Shown here one piece after another: positions 1 through 12,200 of a stretch of 64,000 bases of DNA (position 1 is the stretch's first letter; each line of letters starts with the position of its first letter). Origin of the DNA: Pochonia chlamydosporia 170 (Eukaryota > Ascomycota > Sordariomycetes > Hypocreales > Clavicipitaceae); assembly GCF_001653235.2 (NCBI RefSeq), contig NC_035796.1, positions 1,488,001 to 1,552,000 on the forward strand. Direction: 5' to 3'. The position numbers and the translations under genes were made by a program. Below the pieces are notes generated by a model. It had not been told where the DNA came from, did no database searches, and saw only the letters and a program-made list of their open reading frames with translations.

Positions 1-634
1 AGGTGTCATCCGGCGTGAGACTGTCTTCTGTTGTAACGGTTGAGGTTTCCAGCAGCTTAAGTAGCTCGCCACTCTTCTCTAGTTGTGTAGAATTCGTAGT
101 GTGTCGGCGGCTGTGATGAATAGCCTGGCTCAGTTGGGGAGAACAGAGCGAGTTTCTCTTACTATCAAGTCTCGCCGGTCTTTCCACCAAAGAGTCATGT
201 GTTGAAAAAACAACCGGATGCATCTCGAACGGTGAGAAGGTTGGACTTTGAACATCCATGCCGCCTTGTTGTCTCATTTCCTCGTATCGTTTGCATGGCG
301 TTTCCGTGTTGCGAGGTACGGCTTCGCGAATTCCTGCCGAGCCATCCTGCCGCTGTTCATCGATATTGATCGAACATCCACCACTCTTTACAAAGCGGAT
401 CGTACTGTGACCAGCTCCGGGAGTGTTGGCTGTCTCGGTCATGTGAATTGGTTGCGTCGGTGCCACCACGTTAACTGTTCTGCTTAGCTTTATGGCGTGT
501 TCATGGGGGGGGAATGGAATATTACCTTCATCAGAACTTGGCACAGAAACTGCAAATTCCTTTTGTCTACGACGAGACCCAAATGTTCGGAGCAAGCTTC
601 TCTTCCTCCCATATGTAGCCTGTGCAGAGGCCAT
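1..634 (-). CDS. 5' part of an unrecognised protein gene, cut by the left edge
   Basis: Reading the minus strand from the ATG at 634, the frame stays open for 211 codons and runs off the window without a stop. An in-frame TAG lies five codons upstream, so this is the first ATG. The predicted N-terminus is short and basic (it begins MASAQATYGRKRS, with an RRRQK cluster near residue 21-25), followed by a polar Ser/Thr/Pro-rich stretch that looks disordered, as is usual at the start of regulatory or chromatin proteins. No domain is visible. The TYGRKR start faintly recalls fungal cohesin-release (Wapl-like) N-termini, but this is only a guess. It is divergent from the DUF1279 gene, with about 1.7 kb between them. 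Confidence 0.62.
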   Translation of the reverse strand, partial: MASAQATYGRKRSLLRTFGSRRRQKEFAVSVPSSDEGNIPFPPHEHAIKLSRTVNVVAPTQPIHMTETANTPGAGHSTIRFVKSGGCSINIDEQRQDGSAGIREAVPRNTETPCKRYEEMRQQGGMDVQSPTFSPFEMHPVVFSTHDSLVERPARLDSKRNSLCSPQLSQAIHHSRRHTTNSTQLEKSGELLKLLETSTVTTEDSLTPDDT

Positions 635-2344
635 TCTCAAGGCAAACTAGCAGCGGAAAGGCGAAAACGAACGGCAACAAGTAAGAATATGAATCAGTTC
701 AAAAAAAAACGCAGAAACGAGTGGACAAGCAGCGCAAATGCTTGCTGCTATTCAGAGTGTTGGCTGGGCCTTCGCGGCAAGCTGTGATAAGCAAAACCTT
801 GGCTTGTATGATTCAAGGAGCGACAGGAAGATGGTGCATGGCAGTTCGTCAAGGCCATTCCGTCACCTCCCGGTTGCGTCACGCGCGTGGTTGAAGAAGA
901 ATAAAAGGAAGGAACGATTCGTATTCATGTCACAAAGAAGAGACATGTATCGAGAAGCGCACCTGCAACGTGGGACGGAAATGCCTTGTAAATTCTCAAA
1001 GGCGTATGAGATGGAACAGGAACATGTGCAGACGACGGTGAATACAAGGAACTAGATGAATACATCATCAGCCAAGTTAAAGAGAAAATGGTGCCACTAT
1101 TCCTCTGCCCTTGTAGGCAACCACGTGGTCGAGAGCGATGTCGGATAGTTAATTTGACGCAGCTGGCGATGTCGTTTGCCAAGTGGCAGACAGCTGTATG
1201 GCGGTCGTTGTTCGTCGTCGACTTCAAACGTTGGCAACGTCTCATCACACAAATAAGTTAGCAACATTCACCACATCCATGCATGATGGATTTCAGGTGA
1301 TGGGTTCTCCTTCTTATTTGGTTGTTTCGTATGTTGTTGAGTGAAGTGGCCATGTAGATGCGCCGACTGCCAAGTTGTATACTGCAAGTTCACCATATGG
1401 GCGCGCAGTTTACAGAGCATCACACACTATGTGGCTTCCGTGGATGTCAGCTACGTACCTGGTTATTTTTATTTGCACAGCAATTGTACAATGGACTGAT
1501 TTCTTATCCGATTTTCAGGGTCAATGATGTCGGTTTGTCTGGTCGCCCTCCGTCTGGTGTAAGTTGGATGAACAGCGTCACCAGCTCGCAAAAGCCAAGT
1601 CACAAATACCTACCTACCATAGTTAAGTAACCAAACAATACACAAATTCCCTAATATCATCAAATCGCCACTCTATATCGTCGCCCAGCAACGTCATCAT
1701 TCATGCCGTTGATCTACAATCCTTATAGGGTAATCGATGGCATAATTACACTGCGATGACGAATATAACATCCGAGAAGCCATCAACTCCAGCAACACAT
1801 CTCCAAATCATTCCAAAAGAAGAAAAAGAGCTTCAGAATCAGCATACCTTCTCCTTTACTCCGAATTTACATCATTTTAAAATCCCATATAGAACGTCCA
1901 CGACAACGAGGGACGCACGTGATTCCGGCCCCCACAGCTGCGCCCAACCCCTGTGGCAGCTCGCGTGGCGGCTGTCGCGCGGCTCACTGACATCACGACC
2001 CTTGCTTCGGCGATCGTCAAGTCAAAAAATTTCGCTGCTCAAAAAGACCATTCCTTCCTGCCAAAACCACGACAGAATAAACAGCACGCACCGCAACAAT
2101 TCTCAGCGAGGGGGATTGGTCCGTCATCCAGGCGTAACTTTGTGCGTAGAGCCTCAGATCAGCGGCGCTGCCTTAACTCCAGCTCCGACCCCGTCCGATC
2201 GAGCCGACATCTGACATTGTTGACTTCGGTCAGCCTCGAAAGCAGCTCACCCAGCTGCTGATTCGCACCGACGTCAGCAACACACATCACAATTCACACA
2301 GCAGACGAGAAGAGCTTCCATAGCTCTCAGCAGTTACGCGAACC
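635..2344. other. intergenic, divergent upstream region
   Basis: This separates the left-edge minus-strand gene from the DUF1279 gene on the plus strand. Only short frames, mostly without ATG starts, are present. No TATA box, repeat or RNA gene could be supported. The last 150 bases before 2345 are rich in CA/AC with short pyrimidine runs, consistent with a 5' leader. Confidence 0.5.
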
Positions 2345-3273
2345 ATGTTCCGCGCACTCGGGCTACGCAGTCCAGCATCGCCAGCATGGACAGGCGCCTG
2401 GCGAAGAATGTTCTTTTCAGAAACCACGAACCCAATTCTCAGAACCATTCGAACCCAACAACTAGCCAGACTTCACATGTTGCGAAACACCACCACCCGC
2501 CAGTCGGCAAGCCGGCCCAGTCTGTCACTCCCGAGAATACAACGTCGTGGCTTCCGCTTCTCCCCATGGCGTCGAAACACGACACAGAACGGCACGCAGG
2601 AAAAGCTTACGCTGAGCCAGCGACTGAAGAGACTTTCCAAGGAATACGGCTGGTCAGCCGTGGGCGTCTACTTGACGCTGAGTGTGTTGGATTTCCCGTT
2701 TTGCTTCCTCCTCGTGCGGGTTGTGGGAACGGACACGATTGGTACGTGATTTAACTTGTTTCTTTTCTTGCCACGAAGGAATACGGAGACAAGGGTGTAT
2801 TTGTAGGAGACGAGGTGAAAGAGACTTTGGTGCTAATGCATGTCAGGGAAAATCGAGCACTACGTTGTGTCGACGGTCAAGCAGTTCATTCCGGAGTCTG
2901 TTCGTCAAAAGTGGCATGAGTATTGGCGATCTATTAAGAGCAAGGAGGTTGAGACGCTGGGGAATGATAATATCAGCGACGGGGTGGAAATGGCTGGTTG
3001 GGGAGTCGAGGAGGCCCAGGAGCGGAACAAGGAAGAAGCCAGTGAGTATTTTTTGTCATCTTCCCTACAAAATGCGACTCTGGGTAATTTACAGCGGCTA
3101 ATTTGTTCGGCTTTTTCTTTTTCGCAGGCTTGGGAACGCAGTTGGCACTTGCATATGCCATTCACAAGAGCTTCATCTTTTTGAGAGTGCCGCTTACTGC
3201 CGCGGTCACACCCAAGGTCGTCAAGGTTCTGAGATCTTGGGGCTGGAACATTGGAAAACGCGCATCGCGCTAG
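2345..3273 (+). CDS. DUF1279 (FAM210-like) mitochondrial membrane protein
   Basis: Three exons, 2345-2741, 2847-3041 and 3128-3273, give 245 residues. Introns begin GTACGT and GTGAGT and end CAG. Residues 1 to about 80 are rich in Arg and Ser with almost no acidic residues, as in a mitochondrial presequence. DUF1279 starts near residue 91 (SQRLKRLSKEYG) and includes a hydrophobic segment (VGVYLTLSVLDFPFCFLLV, about 106-125), a charged middle (about 133-197), and a second membrane segment with the family-typical LAYAIHKSFIFLRVPLT and a C-terminal RSWGWNIGKR. Members of this family (metazoan FAM210A/B) sit in mitochondrial membranes; the precise job in fungi is not established. The start has a good ACCATG context. 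Confidence 0.88.
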
Positions 3274-4080
3274 GTGCTCGAGGCTCAGAAAGTCAAAAGG
3301 AGCAACTGTTCACGTGTAACATGTTTGGTTGTATAATATGAGGGCTGCGGGAGAATAACTGAACTACCTCACTGCTTCATCACCGCTCGGCTTGAGAGGG
3401 AGACTTAGATAATCCACTGGCATACACATAGAATAATACAGGTTGTATAGTAATGTAGCATATCACAGCTCATAATGTCTAGATGCTGCATATGACGAAA
3501 GATCTCCTGGTGCACGAAGGCTTGCATGCTGAATGCAAAGGGCTGCGCAGTCGAAGCTTGCTATAGGTCGACCGGCGTGCGGACCGGACTCCTTGAGATG
3601 GACACACATTGCATCAAAACAAGTTGTAAAGTTCACGATGGCGTCTTTTTTTCTGAGGTCCCGGCATAATTTGCCCCGTTTGGGAGGACACCAACAACGG
3701 GCACATGTTGAGACAATGGCTGAGCATGGCTTACAATACCTGACGTCGCCCACACCAAAGACATACTGTGCGATACGGTGTAGTCACACCAACGCATAAA
3801 GTTTCAAGCCAACCAGACGTGTGTTGGGCACTGAATCTTCGGTCAGTGACTCCTGGCCAATAGTGTGTAACCAGATGAGCCTCCGTGGGACGGGAAGCAG
3901 TCGAGTGGTATGCAGAACGCGGAATTGTGGCCGTGTTGGCAGTAAGCATGTTGAGAAACTTTTTGTAAAGCCATCTCACCAAAGTCTTGGACAGGTTGAA
4001 CCCCGAAGGTCCGGTTTGGTAATATCCTGGAGATACTTGGTACAACATGTGCAGAACATGTTGCGACAGTTGCCCGTGCC

Positions 4081-4090
4081 TACCTAGGTA
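4081..4090. repeat. TACCTAGGTA palindrome, copy 1
   Basis: An exact 10-base palindrome in intergenic DNA. Identical copies lie at 12191-12200 and 17151-17160. About 0.06 copies would be expected by chance in 64 kb. Confidence 0.7.
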
Positions 4091-7000
4091 TGTAGACACA
4101 GGGTGCAGACGGCATCGAAAAGCCCATCAACTCCACAGATCGGTAAGCAAATACAATATTGGTTGAACCACAAGTGTTCCTGACCCATGTGGGCGGTTCT
4201 GGCTGAGCTGGGGTCCAGCTGAGTCAAAAGCCACAGCTGTGCTGTCGCACGTCGTCCAAACTCAGCAAGTCGTGGGAACCGGTGGCTAGAAACATCTGAT
4301 AGTGCGGCCGCCATGGGTTCTATCCGCGGCGGGCCATGACAGGAAGAGAAAGGAGAGTCTTTCGATCGGTGGAGTCTGAGAGGTTGTGAGCAAAGAGACA
4401 AGGGAGAGAGAAAAAACAAAAAGCACCTGACGCAAATCGGAAAAACCGCTCTTCTCATCGAGTCGAGACAACGTACGGAACGCATGCGTGGAAAAGCATG
4501 TTTGGGGGCTAGATGCTCACGATGCAGAGGCGATGGAGTTTGGCTGGGCGGGCTGAGGCGTCTGCAGAGACGTGGATTGGCTGCGTTGAGGATTTTAACT
4601 TTTTTTGAAGCAACCGGCGTGGTCACAGTGGAAATTACGGAGTCAATCATCACTCTTCCAAAAAAGGCAGGGCCATGTGGAAGCCTGCCCTAGCTAAACT
4701 GGGCAGTTGCTGCAGGGAAGGAGCGGCTACATTGATCCATTGAGACTGCTAGTCGTGGTCGCTGGCCCAAATTGTCAGTCTCCGTGGGTCAAGTGAGACA
4801 TGATCTCTTTTCCTTTTGGTCTCTCCATCCATCAAGGGCGACCGTCTCCTGCTGGCTTCGAACCGGCGTCAACGCTCCTCCAACACTCCCCCAACTGACA
4901 GCCACTGCGCCGCCGAGTCGGTGAAGGCTGATCTCGATACAATGATTAGTTCTGTCGCTAGCAACAGTAGCTCAACCGCCAGCAACGGGCGACAAATAGA
5001 CACCCTACGGCAACGGGGACCTGCGTCGTCCTCGGGCCATCGCCGTGAGTAGCGGCGCCCAGAACAACATGGTGGTAGTCCGTTCTGGCAACACGCCCAT
5101 GGATCTCATCTGTAGGTAGAATAACCAGCAAAAGATTATCAAGTGCATACAGCACAGTATCATCTATCCTCCCTGGACATTGGAAGAAATGCCACCACGG
5201 TCCACCGCTTGTACCTCCCCCGAGCCAGTCTGGGTGTGGTCATAGTCGATCCTGTTTTGCTTCTCATAATGGCACAACAGGCCGTGATTGTGTGCGAAGC
5301 GGTCCCCGAACTCGCCATCAACAGGGACGGAGAATGCCCTTTGGTGGCGGCGCTGGCTGGACACACGAACCTTGGTTTCACCCATCGAAGCCCCAGGATA
5401 CGAGCCACTTTGTTCAGAATGGCGTACATGTGCCGATCGGCTCCTTTCCTACATGGACATGGACAACAGAGTTCCCAGACGACGACACATCATCTTTGCC
5501 TTATAAGATTCAATAGCCCAGCTGTATTCAAGCTCAGCCTGCTGGGCTGTGCAACGAAAGCTTGTCAAAAGTATGATGCCAGAGCCTTGAACTGCCTTTT
5601 GGACCCAGTATCTGCCATTCACTCCCTTTGGGCATTTTCATCCATGTACCCCAAACTATTTAGGTCCAGATCTGTCGGTGGTCAACCTAATTCACCTGTG
5701 GGCAATGTTTGAAAGCAGAGAATAGACAAACAAAGTGCGAACCGAAATATCACATAACGTGGAGCAAAAGGCTGCAGGCAAGCTTGCCAAGTGTACTCGG
5801 CAAAAACGCCGCAAAAAAGAGACATCGATAAGCATGAAAGACAACAGACATTTCCTCTGCGGTTAGCTCGCCATGCCAGCCCTTGTGCGGGTGTAAAGTT
5901 ATATCCATGGAGTACAGCTGGCAGGTTTTTAATTTCCTGCTTTGCTGCAACCTCTGTTGGTGCTTTTGCAACACTGGCCGGCGTCGTTTATGCATGTACA
6001 TTGCACTAGGATCTCTTAAGGAGGAGGATTCTGATCGTTTCCGAGACAAGGCACTCGAAAATGCTCCGTACATGGCTTGTTGAAAGTTGCCCAGGCGGAG
6101 TCCAGTTGCTGGACCACAGGGATGCAGCCCCGGCCTAATGAATAATAAGTCACAACTGGTTCATTGCACCCTGGTCATCTCAGTATCCACCGGCATTTGT
6201 AGTTGCCAACCCCGAACTGGGACGTTTTGGCGAGCTTCTGTGTTTGGCCGCTTCGTCCTCAGTGCAGGCTGACGCATTTGAAAGCTTCTGGCCGCGCCAT
6301 GAACCTAATCACGACAATCGTCTCTTTATTTTGGCGATGGCGGATGGTCCTTTTAAGTTGATACTCGAACATGACTGTGTATAAAATCCAAATTAGCACA
6401 CGGCGTGAGACGGGGAACCGCGTATGTACGTGGCTCCAATTGCCAGCATACGTAGTCATAACTCTAATTTCATTCAGCTCGAGATTAATATTTGAGATGC
6501 GTAAAGGCAGTATGAGCCACTTCTTACCAACGGAGGCACCACATCCCCGGCGATGTGAGCGCGGAAGCGACGAGAGTTTTGAGGGTGACAGACAACAACG
6601 CGAGGCTACTGGTGTACAGCATGGATCGCACATGAGTTCAACAAACATTGTTCGCAGGCCTCGTCATGAATACCAAACTTACTCGCTCTGGGCGCAGTCT
6701 GTGTGGCTATTGTCGTCCTTGCCCTGCTCTGCACGCCAAGGCGGTTGGTGGAAATAGTGACAAGTGGGCATCTTGGTGGGATTTAGACTTTGCAGGTGAT
6801 GCAGCCTTTCCGTCAGCACTCCGACACCGACACTTGACAAACATGGATTGCAGTCTGTGTTGACTTCTCCGCGGCTTCAGAAACGGCAAACCTCACAACC
6901 AAGGACCAATCGCTTGCGGTGGCGGAGTGGGCAGTCCCCATCTGCACGGCTCGACGCCAGACATCTTCGACTCTGTACCACATCCCCCGTCTGTCAAGTT

Positions 7001-8814
7001 CACAAGCGTCTTGGCTCGGTAGTCTGGTGAACAGGGGGTGCGTCGCAAGTGTCAAATCCATTGACGCCTGTCATGTTGGCCAGGGCCCCCTTGTCAGCAC
7101 TTTGTCGCGGAGTTTTGGGAGAGCCAGCAAGGAATGTGTTCTGTACCTGGGCATGTGGTTGAAGATGACAAACCAGGTGCATTATCACCCGATTCACACC
7201 CGCCCGAGGATCAACACACAGGGTTCCCTGTCTGCGTCTCAACATCTCAACACGCAAGATTGGTATTTGAGTTCGAAAAAATGCATGGATGCTTGTCAAA
7301 GACGCACAAAAACACACATGCACTGGAAGCAAATATGCACACACATATAGATTTGGGTTTTGCCTGGTTCAAATTGGCACTGTCTTTGTCCCAGACTACC
7401 TCCTTCCAGTCTATCACTCGTCGCCCGCTCCTTCCGAGAATAATATCGCACCTTCTTCTCTAGCCTCGTTGGACTTGCCTGCCCGACCGACACTCCAAGG
7501 TCTTTTGACGATTCTCGTGACTTCCTATCGCTTTTTTTGAGGGCTTCGTTCAAATGCAGTGCAACCCTGATTAGTGACGGCATGTTTACTGAACCTGGTT
7601 CTGATTAAGCCGATCATTGTCGCCATCCTCGTGTCGTCCGGCTGTTAGTCAACATGCCAGCACATGTATCCTGACCGACGGCCCCAGACCGTCCAAACTC
7701 TGTTCAAGTGCGTGGAGTCCCGGGCGGCAACAGTCCATCCCTCTTCCAACTTCGCACTCGCCAGACGAGCAATCTACTCGACTGTACAGGAAAGGAGTCC
7801 GAGGCTACGGTCTGGCTAGCATCACCTGGTGCAAGTCTGGGCCAATGGACCCTTGAGCAACTACGACCCTTTCGCACCTGGTAACACGATGATGACAGCA
7901 AATAGCAGTCCGGTCCAGTCCGCCGGTCACAGTCGATCATTAGCCAGTCTGTTTGACGGTTGGAATCCCGCGACGTCCTTCGGTACCTTTTTCCATGAAT
8001 GGTATTTCGGCGTCTCGCCTCCTGCCAAGGGTCCATCAGATCCGTGCAAGGGAATGGCTGCAGAAGAGGAGAGTCTTCGTCAACGGCATGGCGTCTAGGG
8101 GAATCTTGCTGGACACGGCGGTTATCAGCCAAAAAATTCAGGTAATAATAACTACATCAAGCTTCAACCAGCGCTGATAGTCCTGCCTCAGCATCCCGAT
8201 TACGAGACCCTTGAAATTCATTTGGCACCCGCTTCGTCGCCAACAGTTTCTCTGACACGGATGCCGCCACAGTGTCATGCCCAAAAGCTTGGTTAGCGCG
8301 TGTATAATGTGTGAATGGATGTATGGGGGTGACGCCACTACCCTGGTACGCGGACCAGTGCCAGTTTCGTCATAGCTCGCAACTCTGTTTGAGTGTTGGT
8401 GGCTTGCTCAAAACGATAAAGCGGTAGTCATTTGTATTGCGGACAGAGTCAAGACCTCAGCAGCAGAGCCTAAAATCAAAAGTATAATGGGCCATGCGAC
8501 TCGAGCATATAGACTTTTGTCGACCAGCTGTGCTTTGGCCGTTGTCGGCTTCCCCACGGCCTGGCCTGGAGCAAGAGTTTTATTTTTAATCTCGGACTTT
8601 GAGTATCAAAACGGCATCCACGGCCATGGATCTCCATAACGCACGTGTCATGTGAGGACAAGTAACTTTTGTCTGAGTCGAAAGCGAAGTAATGATGACG
8701 AACGGGGGCAAAACTACGGCCTAGTTTGGCGGGAAATGCGTATTGCATGTCAAAGTGCTGCTTTGGCATCAACCAGCGGGTTTGTAGCCAAGGCATTACA
8801 ACTTGGAAAACCAG

Positions 8815-9183
8815 ATGTTGGACGGACTTGGACCCGACATATTGTCCGACGACCACCGACGACCCAGCCAGGGTGTGTCGCCAACAATAGCGTGGCCGGA
8901 GCCCCACGAAGCCGATGAAAAGTGGCTCGAAAAGCTTGGTACCAACAATGGAGAGCCGGTGATGGATTCTTTTGATGCAGCGCAGCCCCTTGGGCCCAAC
9001 GTCCCGGCGACCTTGTGTCTGTCTTTACAGCCACGCCTGGTGCAGTGCTCGCCACGACTTACTCAGGTTCGGGCTCTAAGCTTTTGGTCTCCATGTCTGT
9101 TCCGCCATCCCAATGTTCTGGGTCATGTCTTCCGGCGTTTGAATTCGAACCGGAGACCGCTCCATACAGTACTGCTCCATTAA
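8815..9183 (+). CDS. possible small ORF upstream of the gene at 9779
   Basis: An ATG frame of 122 codons. Its first two thirds look coding-like: acidic and Pro-rich, with ILSDDHRRPSQG and HEADEKWLEKLG. The last third looks random and Arg/Leu-rich. It belongs to no family I recognise. It may be an upstream ORF or exon linked to the gene at 9779, or chance. Confidence is low because splice signals and conservation are unknown. Confidence 0.15.
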   Translation: MLDGLGPDILSDDHRRPSQGVSPTIAWPEPHEADEKWLEKLGTNNGEPVMDSFDAAQPLGPNVPATLCLSLQPRLVQCSPRLTQVRALSFWSPCLFRHPNVLGHVFRRLNSNRRPLHTVLLH

Positions 9184-9515
9184 CCCATCTATAAAGGATC
9201 AAGTGCTTGCTCCAGATTCTTGGAAAAGACCCATCCCATCCTGCAGCCATCTTACAAGCCCCCCTGGTTGCCTTCTAAGCAACGCTGCATATGCCACCAT
9301 TTTCTCGTTGCCCAATCTCGAGTCCATTTTGGAGCAGACTATAGACGCCGGCTCCTGCACCTCTGGCCGCCATAGGTGGACTCCTTTTACAAAAACATTC
9401 TCGTCACGTCGCCTCGTGTAGGGAAAGAAACATCTCCTGTTCTGTGTGGGCAGCCACGAGACAGAAAAGCAAGGTTGCACAACGTTGCTTTGTTTGACTG
9501 CTACGACCAGGCGAT

Positions 9516-9548
9516 CACCACCACCACCACCACCAACACCACCACCAC
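9516..9548 (+). repeat. (CAC)n microsatellite
   Basis: Eleven trinucleotide units, ten CAC and one CAA, about 230 bases before the start codon at 9779, probably in the promoter or 5' leader of that gene. Confidence 0.9.
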
Positions 9549-9778
9549 TTGGGACAGACATTCTTTATCAGACAGAAACTTCCGAAAAGGAGGAGAACTT
9601 CCTTTTTGGTCTCCTGTTGCATCCTGGCCCCTGCCCCAAAATACTGCTGCCATCACACACCCCTGTCTGAACTTGCCTCGCTTTCCACAATCTTGTACCC
9701 ACACAGTCCCTCCATACTCAAGGCGCTTTAACCGCCGATACAAACTTTTCGAAAGAGCACCCGCATACATATATATAC

Positions 9779-10222
9779 ATGAGCGGTTCGCCCACCGTCT
9801 CCAACTCTCCTCCTCAAAACATGTTGTCTGTCGCCACTCAAGACACCCATCACTATCACCCAAACCAACATCACCAGGCATATTACGCTCACTATCGTCC
9901 AATGCCTCACCGCGAAGATACCCCCGTCATGAGCGTTGCCGTGGGCGGCTCCCCTGCTCCAGGCAAGAACTCCCAAGACGCTGCTGTTGCTCAGGCACTA
10001 GAGATTGCTCGTGAGAGCCCAGATGGCGCCTCAGACCCTACCGTCAGCAAGATTCTCGAAAATGCCTTGTCCCAGATATGGGGCAAAGTCCAATCACAAC
10101 CCAGCTCCTTTGTCATGACGAGGGACGAATTTGCCGTCTTCAACTTCTTCCAGCACCGATTCATTGGCGACAAGGACGCTATTGCAGCCCGAAAACGATA
10201 TTGGGATAACTGCCGCGCCTAA
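9779..10222 (+). CDS. conserved fungal hypothetical protein, 147 aa
   Basis: A single uninterrupted ATG frame preceded directly by an ATATATATAC run. The N-terminal half (residues 1-60) is low-complexity: Ser/Pro, then His/Tyr/Gln (HHYHPNQHHQAYYAHYRP). The C-terminal half (about 62-147) is compact and looks folded, with ESPDGASDPTVSKILENAL, a Trp in QIWGKV, FVMTRDEFAVFNFFQ and a terminal AARKRYWDN. From memory, proteins with this C-terminal pattern are widespread in Sordariomycetes without an assigned function; a database search would settle it. There is no signal peptide or membrane segment. It stands alone between gene-free stretches of 6.5 and 8.4 kb, which suggests large regulatory flanks (inference). 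Confidence 0.75.
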   Translation: MSGSPTVSNSPPQNMLSVATQDTHHYHPNQHHQAYYAHYRPMPHREDTPVMSVAVGGSPAPGKNSQDAAVAQALEIARESPDGASDPTVSKILENALSQIWGKVQSQPSSFVMTRDEFAVFNFFQHRFIGDKDAIAARKRYWDNCRA

Positions 10223-12175
10223 GAGGCGTGACTTCTTACTTACACACGACCGCTGATGGGGCATTATCAACCCCATCGCATGCCTACTTGGCTCACTAGA
10301 AGCCAGCGACGATTCCTGGCTTGACCCGATCTTGGCGGGACGGGCTAGTGGAACCAAAATGTGCGATAGCCACAGTTTTCTGAACTGGATACAAGGAGTG
10401 AGACAGAATGGTCATGTCTTGGGGCGAGTTCTCCCGGGGTGGGCTACCTGTTCTTGGACACAACCCACCACAACCACAGCCATCCCAGGTTGATTCACCA
10501 GTGGCCAACGGGCGCAAGTTTACTGTTGGACAACGGTCTCGATGAATTTCAAGGGGCTGAATGGTGGCCCGGATCGACCCAGAATTTGGCTGGCTCTCTG
10601 CACCACATCTGGTCTGGTGACTTTTTGGGGTTGTTGGGGCCCTTGGCTGCATGGCCCGCCCCGCCATAGCCACCAGGCCAGACTTGACCGGACTGGAGTT
10701 TGACGGCACCGACTAGTAGATCGATTGCTACTTGCTTGGGCTTCAGCCCCTCAGCTCTGGAAATAGCCTACCTGACCATCTGGTCCCATCCCATCACATT
10801 CCATTGCTCCCATCCTGGCCTCACCCTCAAGCTACCCCTGGATCGCCACTTCTCTCGACGTGGTCTCAACAGAGACATCTATCAAGCCTCTTTTGGTTCA
10901 CCAGTGGCTTTCACTGGCCACACAACAAATGCACATGAGATGGGTGGTTACACCAAGAGCCGGATCCTGCCTCTTACAAACAACCCCCTTGCCCAAGACA
11001 CGATTCGCTGTTTTTTGCGAAACCGTGCATATTTGCAACCTGCAGCTGTTCCAGTTGGCGGAGGCGTCTCCTCATCTATCATGATCCTCGGCACTGCTGG
11101 AGTTACCCATGACGGTCTGTGCGGTTCCAGAGCCTGACCGCCAACCATGGTCGCACAAAGCCACGCAGACGAGCATTTACGGTGTTACCTTGAAAGAATA
11201 TGTTTGTTGAGTGCGGCAGAATGCCGAGCTTTCGTTTTTATGATGGACCCCCTCCCCATGCATAACTGATGTACATTTTCTTGGCTACACAAGCCAATTA
11301 TGAGTTACGAATTTTCTTTCCCCTGCCGTTTCGATTTCTATGAAGGACTTATAGACGGCTTTATGACCTGTTTACGATACATTGTTACAGTTTGCACACA
11401 TTAGATATTATGCTAGGGCATTGGTAATGACAATGTTTGAATGAAACTTGCTCTACTTTGATGAAGAAATTCTGCGTGACTTTTCGAAGGAGGCATGTGG
11501 CCGACACCATGTTGGACCCTGTGATGTTCTAATGTCAATGCCGAACATTGCTATGGGGGATTGGTGGCGCCAAAGTATGGCACATGTCTTGACTCTTGAG
11601 ATTGAGATTTGTGCTGAGCCTCACTTTGACTTGTGCAAACGATGGCAAACGTGGTTCGACCACACTCAACCATGTTCAATTCATACACATCAACATTAAT
11701 TTGACTTTAGACATTGGTCAGGGATGACTTGTGATTGACAATGCTTCAGCGACGGCAAGACGTGATTGGCACAAGGCAGAGACAGGGAATCTTGCTCATC
11801 GAGTCATCAATTGATGGCCTCTGCGTTACGAGGATGGTCTAGGTCTGGTGAATGAGATGAAAGTGGTGTATCCGTCATGCAAAACGCCTCATATTGGCAA
11901 TTGACTTCAACTCGTGACTCTATGACATGCCATGTCTGTCTGGGCTTGCTATCGACGAATCCGCAATGGCGCTGTAGATGCAGTAAAGTTGCAATGGGAA
12001 TCACGTGTGCTTGAATGGCCAGGAGATGATGAATATTGCCGACGATGACCTTGCTCCTTGCTGCGTTGTCATTTGCGCAGGTTTCCCTCTGCTCTTCGCG
12101 AGTAACGACCAGCTGGCTGCTTGAATCAGAGCCTGGCATGTCATTGCTATTGTATGGGTACGACGATGTCACTAT

Positions 12176-12186
12176 GTACTCCGTAC
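12176..12186. repeat. GTACTCCGTAC motif, copy 1
   Basis: An exact 11-base motif lying four bases before a TACCTAGGTA palindrome. Other copies are at 28424-28434 and 57169-57179, and a 10-base version lies at 14386-14395. Confidence 0.7.
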
Positions 12187-12190
12187 TAAG

Positions 12191-12200
12191 TACCTAGGTA
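12191..12200. repeat. TACCTAGGTA palindrome, copy 2
   Basis: Exact copy of the palindrome at 4081, directly following the GTACTCCGTAC motif. Confidence 0.7.

Larger units (their letters stand above)
3274..9778. other. 6.5-kb stretch with no supported gene
   Basis: Only short frames occur, on both strands, and most lack an ATG. Two frames look slightly more coding-like: plus 7829-8098 and plus 8815-9183. Neither matches a family I recognise nor has good splice signals. The interval holds one TACCTAGGTA palindrome (4081-4090) and a CAC microsatellite (9516-9548). The last kilobase probably includes the promoter and leader of the gene at 9779. Confidence 0.5.

Noticed and set aside
4084..4653. 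189-codon minus-strand frame
   Set aside because: Composition is random-looking (Cys/Arg/Leu-rich in one part, Ser/Pro in another), no family features, and no splice signals or neighbours support it.
4840..4935. tRNA-like words on the minus strand (GGTTCGAAGCC and GCGCAGTGG)
   Set aside because: The T-stem has a mismatch, the acceptor stem cannot pair at the right distance and no anticodon arm can be placed.
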